Made by a program: the position numbers and the translations under genes | NCBI RefSeq assembly: GCF_003030345.1 | Contig: NZ_CP028158.1 | Coordinates: 6,820,001 to 6,884,000, forward strand | Reading direction: 5' to 3' | Length of the DNA: 64,000 nt | From: Plantactinospora sp. BC1 | Lineage (GTDB): Bacteria; Actinomycetota; Actinomycetes; Mycobacteriales; Micromonosporaceae | Shown: in pieces, positions 23,859 to 32,804 of the stretch | How the letters are laid out: the number at the start of each line of letters is the position of its first letter | How positions within the stretch are numbered: position 1 is the stretch's first letter | Notes under the pieces: model-generated | What the model was told of the DNA's origin: nothing | The model's input: only the letters and a program-made list of their open reading frames with translations | Database searches by the model: none

Positions 23859-26677
23859 TTCGCATCCTCTCCCACGCTCGAACCCATTCCCTGGTCCCTC
23901 TGGCCGCTGTCGCCCTCCGCCACCCGGGCAGCGCCGCCCGCCCGCGAGGCATCCCCCTGCGACGCATCCGTCCGCGAGGCATCCGCCCGGGAGGCATCCG
24001 GCCCGGAGCCGCCGTCGACCCGCCAACCGCCACCCGCCCGGGAGTCACCGGAGACCCGCGAGCCGCCGGCCGCCGGGGAGTCACCGGAGACCCGCGAGCC
24101 GCCACCCGCCCGCGACCCGCCGCCCGCCCCCGAACCAGGGTCGGTCGACTCCGGCGTACTTTCCGGTGCGCCATCCGGCCGCTGCGTCTCCACCCCGTCC
24201 GCCGCGTCCTCGACACGTCCGTCGATACCATCCCTGGCGCCCGGCAGAGCCGGGTCCCGAGAGCTGAGCGGAGCCGGGTCAGGAGAGCTGGGCGGAGCCG
24301 GGTCCCGAGGGCTCGGCACGGTCGGGTCGGGCCCCTCGACCACCACCGCACCGGCTCCGGAGGTACGACGGTGCCGGGCCAGCGCCGTCAGCACGGCGAC
24401 GACCAGCAGTCCACCGCCGATCGCGATCGACACCGGGTGCAGGTAGAGCAGCAGCAGCCCGGCAACCGCGCTGAGGGTCCGTTCGACCGTGCCGGCCGGT
24501 CCGACCCCGAGCAGCCAGCCACCGGTCGCCACGGCGAGCGCCGCCACGCCGAGACAGCCGACCAGCCCCGCCCAGAGCACCTCGACCGGTGAGCCCCGGC
24601 CGAGCAGGTACTCCCCCGGCCCGGTGAGCACGAAGGCGATCGGGGCGAGGAACGCCGGCAGGGCGTACTTCAGCGCCTGCCACATGGTCGGCACCGTCCG
24701 GCCACCGGTGATCGCCGCCGCGCCCACCGCCGCCAGCGCGGTCGGCGGGGTGACCTCGGAGAGCACGGAGTAGTAGAAGACGAACATCGCGGCCGCCGGA
24801 GCCGGTACGCCGAGCGCGAGCAGCGCCGGCCCGATGATCACCCAGCCGATGATGAACGAGGCGGTGACCGGTACGGCGAGCCCGAGCAGCGAGAGCGCCA
24901 CCGCCGCGAAGACCACGGTCAGCGCCAGTACCACGGTCGGGTTGTCGGTCAGCGCCTCGGCGCCCCGGACCAGCAGCGAGGCGAACTGCGCGCCGAGCCC
25001 GGTCTTGGTGGTGGTGGCGGTGATGATGCCGGCCGCGCCGCAGACCGCGGCGACCGGGAGCACCCCGCGGACCCCGGCGGAGAGGGCGGTGAAGAGCCGT
25101 CGTGGCGTCAGCCAGCTCCGTCGGTCGAGGAAGCTGAGCAGCACCGCCAGCCCGGTGGCGTAGACGACCGCACGGGTGGCGCTCATTCCGAGCGCGAGCA
25201 GGACGACGATGACGATCAGTGAGGAGAAGTGGTAGCCGAACCGACCCAGCAGCCGCCACACGGAGCCGGCGGCCACCTCGACCGGGCGTACCTTGAACCG
25301 GCGGGCGTCGATCTCGACGGCGAGCAGGATGCCGAGGTAGTAGAGCAGGGTCGGGATCACCGCCCAGCCGAGCACGGTCAGGTAGGAGACCTCGAGGTAC
25401 TCGGCGACGATGAACGCCGCCGCACCGAGCGTCGGTGGGGAGAGGATCGCGCCGACGCCGGCCGCCGCCAGCATGCCGCCGGCGTGTTCGGCCGGGTAGC
25501 CGGCGCGGCGCAGGATCGGCCAGGTGACCGCGCCGACGCTGACCGCGGTGGCGGTACCGGAGCCGGATACGGTGCCGAGCAGGAACCCGGAGGCGACGGC
25601 GGTGCGGCCGGCCGCGCTGCGGGAGCGCCGGAACGCCGCCACCGACAGGTCGACGAAGAACCGTCCGGCGCCGGAGAGGTCGAGTACCGCACCGTAGATC
25701 GTGAACAGCACGATGTAGGTGGCGGCGACGTCCAGCGGGGTGCCGTAGAAGCCGCTGCCGGAGTTGTAGAGCGCGTCGACGATCTGTCCGAAGTCGAGCC
25801 CGGCGTGCGCGATCGCCCAGCTCTGCGGCAGCAGCCCGCCGTAGTAGCCGTAGCCGAGGAAGAGCAGGCAGACCACCGGCAGGATCCAGCCGGTGGTGCG
25901 CCGGCACGCCTCGACCAGGAGTACCAGCAGCAGCGCGCCCATCAGCACGTCGACCGGGGCGAGCAGCCCCTGCCGGTCGAGGAAGGCGTCGTAGCCACCG
26001 CCGGCGTCGCCGATCGCCAGCGGCAGCACCGGATAGAGACAGACGACCAGGGCGAGCCCGGCTAGCAGCCAGTCCGGCACCGTCGGCAGGTCCCGGCGCG
26101 ACCCGCCCGGAGCATCCTGATCGGGTACCCGACGACGCCCGCCCGCCGGCAGCCGGCTCGCCAGCCGGTCCGGCAGCCGCAGGCCCGACCGGTACCCGAG
26201 GAAGACCAGTGGCAGCACGCCGGTCAGGAAGACGATCAGATAGAACTGGCTGCCCTGGGCCAGTGGCCGGAACACCTGCCAGAGCACCAGCAGCGCGACG
26301 GCGAAGGCGACCACCGCCACCCCGACCTCGACCGGGCCGGTGAGTTGCCGGGCCGGCCGTTCCTCGTCGTCGTAGCTGACGACGGCGGTGGCGACGTCCG
26401 GGGTGGCCAGGGCGGGAATCTCGTCCCGCCCGATCCGGACGGACGACTCCGCCGGATGCTGACCAGGACCGGGACCAGGACCGGGACCAAGACCGGGACC
26501 GCGGTCGGGATCGGGATCGGGACCGCGGTCGGGATCGGGACCGAGATCAGGGCCGGGGCCGGGATCGGGCGGGCCTGCCGGAGTTCCGGGGCTCGACCGT
26601 TCCAGGGTGGACCCGTCGGGTGCCGGCTCGGGTTCGGCGTCCGCCGCCGGAGGGATTTTGGCCACACCGTCTGGCAT
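23855..26677 (-). CDS. Fused TRAP transporter permease (small plus large subunit, TAXI type)
   Basis: The product has 940 residues. The membrane core at about 125-760 holds the DctQ-like first helices and the DctM-like large subunit ('SGSGTATAVSVGAVTWPILR', 'SEVTPPTALAAVGAAAITGG'). This is longer than the usual 650-700 residues because both ends carry low-complexity cytoplasmic tails. An N-terminal Gly/Pro/Asp tail is built on GPDP-type repeats (DNA 26464-26570), and a C-terminal tail is built on Arg-Asp-Pro-Ala, Gly-Asp-Ser-Arg and Asp-Ala-Ser-Arg repeats. It takes up the ligand delivered by the adjacent TAXI lipoprotein using an ion gradient. Confidence 0.9.
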   Translation of the reverse strand: MPDGVAKIPPAADAEPEPAPDGSTLERSSPGTPAGPPDPGPGPDLGPDPDRGPDPDPDRGPGLGPGPGPGPGQHPAESSVRIGRDEIPALATPDVATAVVSYDDEERPARQLTGPVEVGVAVVAFAVALLVLWQVFRPLAQGSQFYLIVFLTGVLPLVFLGYRSGLRLPDRLASRLPAGGRRRVPDQDAPGGSRRDLPTVPDWLLAGLALVVCLYPVLPLAIGDAGGGYDAFLDRQGLLAPVDVLMGALLLVLLVEACRRTTGWILPVVCLLFLGYGYYGGLLPQSWAIAHAGLDFGQIVDALYNSGSGFYGTPLDVAATYIVLFTIYGAVLDLSGAGRFFVDLSVAAFRRSRSAAGRTAVASGFLLGTVSGSGTATAVSVGAVTWPILRRAGYPAEHAGGMLAAAGVGAILSPPTLGAAAFIVAEYLEVSYLTVLGWAVIPTLLYYLGILLAVEIDARRFKVRPVEVAAGSVWRLLGRFGYHFSSLIVIVVLLALGMSATRAVVYATGLAVLLSFLDRRSWLTPRRLFTALSAGVRGVLPVAAVCGAAGIITATTTKTGLGAQFASLLVRGAEALTDNPTVVLALTVVFAAVALSLLGLAVPVTASFIIGWVIIGPALLALGVPAPAAAMFVFYYSVLSEVTPPTALAAVGAAAITGGRTVPTMWQALKYALPAFLAPIAFVLTGPGEYLLGRGSPVEVLWAGLVGCLGVAALAVATGGWLLGVGPAGTVERTLSAVAGLLLLYLHPVSIAIGGGLLVVAVLTALARHRRTSGAGAVVVEGPDPTVPSPRDPAPPSSPDPAPLSSRDPALPGARDGIDGRVEDAADGVETQRPDGAPESTPESTDPGSGAGGGSRAGGGSRVSGDSPAAGGSRVSGDSRAGGGWRVDGGSGPDASRADASRTDASQGDASRAGGAARVAEGDSGQRDQGMGSSVGEDAK

Positions 26678-26947
26678 GTGCGGACACTACTACGGGGTAC
26701 CGATGGTTGCGGATCTTTCCCGGTCCGGCGGTCGCTCCGCCGGGCCGGGCGGTTGACCGGTTGCGACGGCCGGTCGACACGCCGGCCGGGCCACCGCCGC
26801 GTCCCTGCTCGGCGGGCTGGCCGCGACTCGGCGACGGGTACGGGGACGTGCGGCTTCTGATGCGCTAGTGGACAGTCTGACCCGCTAGTAACTTATCCGA
26901 CGTGTTGATAGCTTATTGTCTCCGCCGGAATGGGCTAACGTAACCGC

Positions 26948-27550
26948 GTGACGAGACGTGCGGCAGAGGTGCGCCTGGATGCGCTGCTACGCACCGCCTG
27001 CGACGTGATCGCGACGCGGGGCCTGGCCAACACGCGTACCGCCGACGTGGCGCAGGCCGCCGGGGTGAGCCAGGCGCTGGTCTTCTACCACTTCGCCACC
27101 AAGGAGCGACTGGTCGCCCAGGCGTTCGCGTACGCCGCCGAGCAGGATCTCGCCCGGGTCGACGCGGTCCTCCGGTCCCCGGCCACCCCGCTGGTCAAGT
27201 TGAAGAAACTGCTCCGGCTCTACGCCCCGCCGGGCCGGTCCCGGTCCTGGGCGATGTGGATCGACGGCTGGTCGGAGTCGCTGCGGACGCCGGAGCTGGA
27301 GAAGGTGTCCCGACGGTTGGACCTGCGCCGGCGGGAGGGGCTCGGCGAGGTGATCGCGGCCGGGGTCGAGGAGGGGGTGTTCAGCTGCGACGATCCGGCC
27401 GGGGCCGCCTGGCGGATCAACGCCCTGATCGACGGGCTCGCCGTGCAGCTGGCGGTGCACGACCGGGTGATCCCGCGCCGTCAGCTCACCGAGTGGGTGC
27501 GACTCTCGGTCGCCCGCGAGCTGGGGCTGCTCGCCGACCAACTGGACTGA
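26948..27550 (+). CDS. TetR-family transcriptional regulator
   Basis: The product has 200 residues from a GTG. The N-terminal DNA-binding domain (about 8-55) has 'TADVAQAAGVSQALVFYHFA' as the helix-turn-helix. The C-terminal ligand-binding part resembles the BetI-like C-terminal domain ('GVEEGVFSCDDPAGAAWRIN'). It is divergent from the TRAP transporter with 270 bp between starts and may control that transporter, itself, or the downstream gene. No clear palindrome was found in the gap. Confidence 0.85.
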   Translation: MTRRAAEVRLDALLRTACDVIATRGLANTRTADVAQAAGVSQALVFYHFATKERLVAQAFAYAAEQDLARVDAVLRSPATPLVKLKKLLRLYAPPGRSRSWAMWIDGWSESLRTPELEKVSRRLDLRRREGLGEVIAAGVEEGVFSCDDPAGAAWRINALIDGLAVQLAVHDRVIPRRQLTEWVRLSVARELGLLADQLD

Positions 27551-27621
27551 CCGCCGACCCGCCCGCTCGGCTCGGGCCACTTCCCCGGCGGCCGGTGGGC
27601 GTACCGGGGCAGAATCGGGTG

Positions 27622-28203
27622 GTGGATCTGCTGATGACGTACCGGCGCGCGGTGGCCGACTTCGCCGACCTGGTCGGCCGGGTCGGTGCCGACCGCTGGG
27701 CGGGACCGACGCCCTGCACCGACTGGGATGTCCGGACCCTGGCGCACCATGTGGTCTGGGAGGAGCGCTGGTCGGTGCCGCTCTTCGCCGGCGCGTCGCT
27801 GGCCGAGGTCGGCGACCGGTTCTCCGGTGACCTGCTGGGCGCCGACCCCGCCGCCTCGGCCCGGGACGCCGCCGAGCAGGCGTGCCAGGCCGTCGCCGAC
27901 CCGGCCGTGCTGGACCGCCTCGTGGAGTTGTCGGCCGGGCCGACGCCGGGTCGGGAGTACCTGCACCAACTGCTGGCGGAGCACCTGGTGCACGGCTGGG
28001 ACCTGGCGGTCGCGATCGGCGTCGAGCCCCGGCTCGATCCGGCCGGGGTACGGGAGTGTGCCCGGTGGTTCACCGAACGTACCTCGATGTACCGGGACAG
28101 CGGGCTGGCCGCGCCGGGGGTACCGGTGCCGCCGGAGGCGAGCGAGCAGGACCGGCTGGTCGCCGCGTTCGGCCGGGATCCGGGCTGGCGTCCCCCCTCC
28201 TGA
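27622..28203 (+). CDS. TIGR03086-family protein (mycothiol-dependent/DinB-like fold)
   Basis: The product has 193 residues from the GTG at 27622 (GTG 27619 and ATG 27634 are alternatives). The family signature is clear: 'DRWAGPTPCTDWDVRTLAHH' with the metal-binding His, and 'EHLVHGWDLAVAIG' further on. These are the MDMPI N-terminal-like four-helix proteins common in mycothiol-producing actinomycetes. Activity is unknown for most members. It lies 71 bp after the TetR gene on the same strand. Confidence 0.8.
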   Translation: MDLLMTYRRAVADFADLVGRVGADRWAGPTPCTDWDVRTLAHHVVWEERWSVPLFAGASLAEVGDRFSGDLLGADPAASARDAAEQACQAVADPAVLDRLVELSAGPTPGREYLHQLLAEHLVHGWDLAVAIGVEPRLDPAGVRECARWFTERTSMYRDSGLAAPGVPVPPEASEQDRLVAAFGRDPGWRPPS

Positions 28204-28241
28204 GCGATCTCGCCGCAACTCCGCACCGACCGCCGGGAGTC

Positions 28242-28255
28242 CTGAATCGATTCAT
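28242..28255. promoter_or_regulatory. LacI-type operator, copy 1 (rhamnose regulon)
   Basis: ctgaatcgattcat has a perfect 12-bp palindrome in it (28243-28254) and matches the 14-bp pattern seen five more times in this cluster. It lies about 110 bp before copy 2 and 185 bp before the first permease gene. Confidence 0.6.
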
Positions 28256-28353
28256 GCACCGGCGGTTATTCGTGCGACCAGGGCGGCTCCGCCCCGGTCG
28301 GTGAAGCCTCCATTGACAGGCCCCGCCCGGCGGCGGTACCTTCGTGCGGTTTG

Positions 28354-28367
28354 TTGAATGGTTTCAT
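28354..28367 (+). promoter_or_regulatory. LacI-type operator, copy 2 (before the ABC permeases)
   Basis: ttgaatggtttcat, 60 bp before the first permease start. Compare copies at 31625, 32773, 44106 and 49156. Confidence 0.7.
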
Positions 28368-28426
28368 CACCGCCCGCCACCGGGGCGCGTGCACACACCC
28401 GGCGAGGGTGTGGCCGCCAGGAGCCG

Positions 28427-29407
28427 ATGGGAAAGTCGACCATGACAACTGGGACCCTGCGCAGGCCGCCGCCCCGGCCCGCCGCACCGGGCGGCGCCGC
28501 CGCCGGAGCCCGGCCCCGATACCGACGCAACCGACCCGGGATCGCGTACCTCTTCCTCTCCCCCTGGGTCGTCGGGGCGCTGCTGCTGACCGTCGGTCCG
28601 ATGCTCGCCTCGCTCTACCTGTCGTTCACCGACTACGACCTCTTCACCTCTCCGGAGTGGGTCGGGCTGGAGAACTACCAGCGGCTCTTCTCCGACGACG
28701 CGCGGTTCCTCGCCTCGGCCAAGGTCACCGCGACGTACGTGCTGATCTCCGTACCCCTGAAGCTGGCCGCCGCGCTCGCGGTGGCCCTGCTGCTCAACCG
28801 CAACCGGCGCGGACAGGGCTTCTACCGGTCGGCCTTCTACGCGCCGTCGCTGCTCGGCACCGGCGTGGCGATCGCGCTGGTCTGGCGGGCGATGTTCACC
28901 GACGCCGGGGTGGTCGACTCGGTCACCGGCAACTTCGGCTGGGACACCGGCGGCTGGATCAACGAGCCGGACTACGCGATCCATGTGCTGATCATCCTGG
29001 CCGTCTGGCAGTTCGGCGCGCCGATGGTGATCTTCCTGGCCGGTCTGAAGCAGATCCCGACCGAGCTCTACGACGCCGCCGCGGTCGACGGCTCCGGCAC
29101 CTGGCGCACGTTCCGGTCGGTGACGCTGCCGATGCTCTCCCCGATCATCCTGTTCAACCTGGTGCTGGAGACGATCCACGCCTTCCAGGCGTTCACCCCG
29201 GCGTTCATCGTCAGCGGTGGCCGGGGCGGGCCGAGCAACTCGACCCTGTTCTACACGCTCTACCTCTACGAACGAGGGTTCTCGCAGTTCCGGATGGGTT
29301 ACGCCTCGGCGATGGCCTGGATACTGCTGCTCGTCATCGCGATCATCACGGCGCTCTTCTTCGGCACCTCGCGCCGCTGGGTGTTCTACTCCGGGGAGGA
29401 CCGGTGA
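28427..29407 (+). CDS. ABC sugar transporter permease, first subunit
   Basis: The product has 326 residues from the ATG at 28427 (ribosome site aggag). It has six membrane helices and the MalF/UgpA-type coupling loop 'YDAAAVDGSGTWRTFRSVTL' (EAA motif) that contacts the ATPase. It is the first gene of a permease pair, overlaps the second by 4 bp and has a LacI-type operator upstream. The matching sugar-binding protein is at 47684-48982 under the same operator. By context the substrate is rhamnose or pectin oligosaccharides. No ATPase gene lies here; a shared MsiK-type ATPase elsewhere is expected. Confidence 0.88.
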   Translation: MGKSTMTTGTLRRPPPRPAAPGGAAAGARPRYRRNRPGIAYLFLSPWVVGALLLTVGPMLASLYLSFTDYDLFTSPEWVGLENYQRLFSDDARFLASAKVTATYVLISVPLKLAAALAVALLLNRNRRGQGFYRSAFYAPSLLGTGVAIALVWRAMFTDAGVVDSVTGNFGWDTGGWINEPDYAIHVLIILAVWQFGAPMVIFLAGLKQIPTELYDAAAVDGSGTWRTFRSVTLPMLSPIILFNLVLETIHAFQAFTPAFIVSGGRGGPSNSTLFYTLYLYERGFSQFRMGYASAMAWILLLVIAIITALFFGTSRRWVFYSGEDR

Positions 29408-30315
29408 GCACGCTCTCCGACGGCCTGTCGACCCGCACTCCGGCTACCCGCACTCCGGGGACTCGCCGGCCGGGCGCGACCGGGGCCCGGCTGCGTACGG
29501 CCGGCTGGCACGCGCTGATCATCACCGTACTGGTCCTGTTGCTGTATCCGGTGGTGTGGCTGCTGGCCACCTCGATCAAGCCGACCGACGAGATCCTCTC
29601 CAGCCTCAGCCTGCTGCCGAGCCGGCTGGCGCCGGAGAACTACTCCGCCGCGCTGGACGGGATCGCCGGGATCGGCATCTGGCAGTTCTTCACCAACTCG
29701 GTGATCGTGGCGGTCGGCTCGGTGATCGGCAACCTGGTCTCCTGCGCGCTGGCCGCGTACGCCTTCGCGCGGCTGCGGTTCCGGCTGCGCGGGCCGCTCT
29801 TCGCGTTCACCCTGTTGACCATCATGCTGCCGTACCACGTGGTGCTGATCCCGCAGTACACGATCTTCCAGAAGCTGGACCTGGTCGGCACCTTCGTACC
29901 GCTGATCCTGCCCAAGCTGCTCGCCACGGACGCGTTCTTCGTCTTCCTGATGGTGCAGTTCATCCGGGGCCTGCCCCGGGATCTGGACGACGCCGCCGAG
30001 ATCGACGGCTGCGGCCCGGTGCTGACCTTCCGGTACGTGATCCTGCCGCTGCTCAAGCCGGCCCTGGTCACCACCGCGATCTTCACCTTCATCTGGACCT
30101 GGAACGACTTCTTCAGCCAGCTCGTCTACCTCAACGACCCGGAGACGTACACGCTGCCGCTGGCGCTGCGACTCTTCATCGACCAGACCAGCGAGTCGGC
30201 GTACGGGCCGATGTTCGCGATGTCGGTGCTGAGCATCGTCCCGGTGATGCTCTTCTTCCTGGCCTTCCAGCGCTATCTGGTGGAGGGGATCGCCACCTCC
30301 GGCCTGAAGGGCTGA
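29404..30315 (+). CDS. ABC sugar transporter permease, second subunit
   Basis: The product has 303 residues from a GTG overlapping the first permease stop. A 30-residue Thr/Arg-rich tail precedes six membrane helices. The EAA loop is 'DDAAEIDGCGPVLTFRYVIL', as in MalG/UgpE-type subunits. It pairs with the protein at 28427-29407 to form the membrane channel for the sugar. Confidence 0.88.
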   Translation: MSTLSDGLSTRTPATRTPGTRRPGATGARLRTAGWHALIITVLVLLLYPVVWLLATSIKPTDEILSSLSLLPSRLAPENYSAALDGIAGIGIWQFFTNSVIVAVGSVIGNLVSCALAAYAFARLRFRLRGPLFAFTLLTIMLPYHVVLIPQYTIFQKLDLVGTFVPLILPKLLATDAFFVFLMVQFIRGLPRDLDDAAEIDGCGPVLTFRYVILPLLKPALVTTAIFTFIWTWNDFFSQLVYLNDPETYTLPLALRLFIDQTSESAYGPMFAMSVLSIVPVMLFFLAFQRYLVEGIATSGLKG

Positions 30316-30355
30316 CGGGCCGGCCGGTTCGGGGGTATTCGGGGCGCGGGGTCGG

Positions 30356-31378
30356 TCAGGACGCCAGGACCGGCCCCAGCGCCTCGACCTCGTCCCGGGT
30401 CAGTTCGCCGTCCGCCACCACGATCCGGTGCCGGCGCCGCACCGAGGCGCCGGCCGGGACCGGCAGGGTCCGTTCGAAGGCGAGCGCGACGCAGACTCCG
30501 GGATAGATTCCGGTCCGCACGAACCAGTGGTCGCCGTCGGCCAGGCCGGCGAAGACCAGCGTGTACGGCCGTCCGCCGTCGGCCGCGCCGACCATCGCCA
30601 GCCACGGCTCGGTACTGCCGTTGACCCGCTCCTCCCCCTCGGCGCTGGCCGTGAAGGCCCGGTTGGGTCCCGGGGCGACCCGCCAGAAGAAGCCGCCGTA
30701 GCCGGCGCCGTCCGGCCGGCCGTTGGTGGCCGGGCTGCCGAGCACGATGTCCCGGTCGGCCGGTGCGGTCAGGGTGTAGCCGAAGTCGAGCAGCCAGGCG
30801 TCGGTCCGGTCGGCGAGCCCGGTGGCGGCGACCCGCCGCTCCTCGGTGAGCAGGGTCGCACCGGCCGGGTCGAGCCAGCGCAGCCGCTCGGCGAACCCGC
30901 CGTCACCGGGACCGCCCGCACCGGAACCGCCGTCACCGGGACCGCCCGCACCGGAACCGCCGTCGCCGGAACCACTCTCACCGGAACCGCCGTCGCCGGG
31001 ACGACCGCCCCAACCGCTTCCGCCGGGCGCGCCGCTGCCCTCGGAATCATCGGCACCCGGGGCGGGCGGGTCGGGCAGCCAGCGGTCGTGCACGATCCGG
31101 CCGTGGTCGTCGAGCCAGGTGTAGCCGGCGTCCCGGACGTAGGTGCGGCCGCCCCAGAGGTTGGTACCCGAGACGTCCTGCATGGCGACCGACACCCCGA
31201 GGTGCCAGCGGTGGTCCTCCGGCAGCGTGTCGGTGACCACGACCCCGCCGAGGGTACGCACCGGATGCAGGTACGGCCGGCGCCCCCAGCGGAGGTCGAC
31301 GTGCGGGTCGTCCAGGACGTACCGCGCCACGGTCTCGCCGCGCACCCGCAGCCGTACCCCGGTCGGGTCTTCGCCCAT
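30356..31378 (-). CDS. PmoA-like (DUF6807) protein
   Basis: The product has 340 residues from the ATG at 31378. The N-terminal part 'RPYLHPVRTLGGVVVTD' and 'DHRWHLGVSVAMQDVSG..NLWGGRTYV' is typical of PmoA/DUF6807 proteins found in sugar-degradation clusters. A roughly 60-residue Gly/Ser/Asp insert (about 125-180) is coded by 30-bp tandem repeats. The role is not firmly known; the family is thought to act on or bind sugar-derived compounds. It is convergent with the permeases and divergent from the LacI gene, with a separate palindrome (31430-31446) upstream. Confidence 0.75.
   Translation of the reverse strand: MGEDPTGVRLRVRGETVARYVLDDPHVDLRWGRRPYLHPVRTLGGVVVTDTLPEDHRWHLGVSVAMQDVSGTNLWGGRTYVRDAGYTWLDDHGRIVHDRWLPDPPAPGADDSEGSGAPGGSGWGGRPGDGGSGESGSGDGGSGAGGPGDGGSGAGGPGDGGFAERLRWLDPAGATLLTEERRVAATGLADRTDAWLLDFGYTLTAPADRDIVLGSPATNGRPDGAGYGGFFWRVAPGPNRAFTASAEGEERVNGSTEPWLAMVGAADGGRPYTLVFAGLADGDHWFVRTGIYPGVCVALAFERTLPVPAGASVRRRHRIVVADGELTRDEVEALGPVLAS
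30901..31010. repeat. 30-bp tandem repeats inside the PmoA-like gene
   Basis: Two identical 30-bp units (30901-30930 and 30931-30960) are followed by a third diverged unit (30961-30990) and a partial fourth. They code a 10-residue Gly/Ser/Ala/Asp repeat in the protein above and keep the frame. Confidence 0.85.
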
Positions 31379-31429
31379 GCTCGCCGCCCTCTCTCCGTCG
31401 CTCCGCCGGTGCCGGCCGGCGACACCGGA

Positions 31430-31446
31430 TGGGAAAGCGCTTCCCA
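31430..31446. promoter_or_regulatory. Second-type operator (tgggaaagcgcttccca)
   Basis: A 17-bp near-palindrome centred on AGCGCT, of the kind bound by LacI-family sugar regulators. It lies 52 bp before the PmoA-like start and differs from the 14-bp operator of the rest of the cluster, so another LacI-family protein may act here. Confidence 0.5.
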
Positions 31447-31624
31447 CACTCGGACAGGGTAGCGACGGTCGCGCCGCCGGAAAACCGCGCGGCGGAGGGC
31501 GCCAGCCGACGGCGAGGTGCACCCGGTGCGGTGCGCCGGAAGGTTACTGTCGATCGCACGCGGTAGACGGGCCGCTGCGGGTGGTGCGGGCAGGCGCACG
31601 GTGGTGCGCGACCGCCGGATAACC

Positions 31625-31638
31625 TTGACACGTTTCAG
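31625..31638 (+). promoter_or_regulatory. LacI-type operator, copy 3 (before the LacI gene itself)
   Basis: ttgacacgtttcag, 30 bp before the regulator start. It suggests the regulator represses its own gene. Confidence 0.6.
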
Positions 31639-31667
31639 CCCGGCGGTCCGGGCTGCGGGAGGAGACG

Positions 31668-32708
31668 GTGGTGCCGGGACCAGCGGTGAGCATCCGCGAC
31701 GTGGCCAGCCAGGCGGGCGTGTCGGTGGGCACTGTCTCCAACGTACTCAACCGGCCCGACATCGTCGCGGCGTCGACCCGTAACCGGGTGCTCGCCGCGA
31801 TCAGCGAGTTGGGCTTCGTCCCCAACGACGCCGCCCGGCAGTTGCGCCGGGGCCGGGGCCGCACCCTCGGCCTGGTGGTGTTGGACGTGGCGAACCCGTT
31901 CTTCACCGACGTCGCCAAGGGCGTCGAGGACGCCACCGGCGCCGCCGGGATGGCGGTGATCTTCTGTAACAGCGACGGCGACCCGGGCAAGGAGAGCAGA
32001 TATCTGGACCTGCTGGAGGAGCAGCGGGTCCAGGGGGTGCTGATCACCCCGGTCGACGACGCCAACGAGCGGCTGGTCCGGCTCCGGGAGCGGGGCGTAC
32101 TCGTGGTCCTGCTGGACCGGCGCTCCACCCGGCCCGACGTCTGCTCGGTCGCGGTCGACGACCGGCTCGGCGGCGAGCTGGCGATGCGGCACCTGGTGGA
32201 GGCCGGGCACCGGCGGATCGCCTTCGTCGGCGGCCCGTGGCGGCTGGAGCAGGTGCGGGACCGCTACCACGGCGCCGTGCACGCGCTGGGCGAGGCCGGG
32301 CTCGCCGAGGAGGAGACCCTGCGCCGGTTCGAGACGCCGAGCCCGACCGTGGCGGCCGGCCGGGACGCCGCCTCCCGGATCCTCGGACTGCCCCGGTCGG
32401 CCCGGGCCACCGCGGTCTTCTGCGCCAACGACCTGCTCGCGCTCGGAGTGCTTCAGGAGTTGACCCGGCAGCAGGTGCGGGTGCCGGAGGACATCGCGCT
32501 GGTCGGCTACGACGACATCGACTTCGCCGCCGCGGCGGCGGTGCCGCTCTCCTCGGTACGCCAGCCACGGCAGCGGCTCGGCCAGACGGCGGCACAGTTG
32601 ATGCTGGACGAGGCGAACGACCCGGAGAACCACCAGCACAAGCAGGTGATCTTCGAGCCGGAGCTGGTGGTCCGGGAGTCCAGCCAGTACGCGCGTACCC
32701 CGGGCTGA
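31668..32708 (+). CDS. LacI-family transcriptional regulator of the rhamnose cluster
   Basis: The product has 346 residues from a GTG behind 'gggaggag'. Residues 8-55 are the LacI DNA-binding domain ('SIRDVASQAGVSVGTVSNVL') with its hinge, and the rest is the periplasmic-binding-like sugar sensor ('GLVVLDVANPFFTDVAKGVE', 'ALVGYDDIDFAAAAAVPLSS'). It lies between the transport and catabolic genes, and one 14-bp operator recurs before each unit and before this gene. It is therefore the best candidate for the local repressor, released by rhamnose or a pathway intermediate. Confidence 0.9.
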   Translation: MVPGPAVSIRDVASQAGVSVGTVSNVLNRPDIVAASTRNRVLAAISELGFVPNDAARQLRRGRGRTLGLVVLDVANPFFTDVAKGVEDATGAAGMAVIFCNSDGDPGKESRYLDLLEEQRVQGVLITPVDDANERLVRLRERGVLVVLLDRRSTRPDVCSVAVDDRLGGELAMRHLVEAGHRRIAFVGGPWRLEQVRDRYHGAVHALGEAGLAEEETLRRFETPSPTVAAGRDAASRILGLPRSARATAVFCANDLLALGVLQELTRQQVRVPEDIALVGYDDIDFAAAAAVPLSSVRQPRQRLGQTAAQLMLDEANDPENHQHKQVIFEPELVVRESSQYARTPG

Positions 32709-32772
32709 CCCTGCGGATCGCCCCGGTTTCTTGACAGTTCGATGACGGCGCTCGTATGTTGAGTGCGGCTTG

Positions 32773-32786
32773 TTGAAACGGTTCAT
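32773..32786 (+). promoter_or_regulatory. LacI-type operator, copy 4 (before the catabolic operon)
   Basis: ttgaaacggttcat, 18 bp before the mutarotase start, where bound repressor would block transcription. Confidence 0.7.
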
Positions 32787-32804
32787 TTGTTGGGAGGCCC
32801 GCCG

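Noticed and set aside
26464-26580. Repeats near the start of the TRAP gene as a CRISPR or recombination site
   Set aside because: They are simple Gly-Pro-Asp codon repeats in frame with the permease.
28204-28426. Riboswitch before the permease genes
   Set aside because: The stretch holds two LacI-type operators and a weak ribosome site; no known riboswitch core or strong structure is visible.
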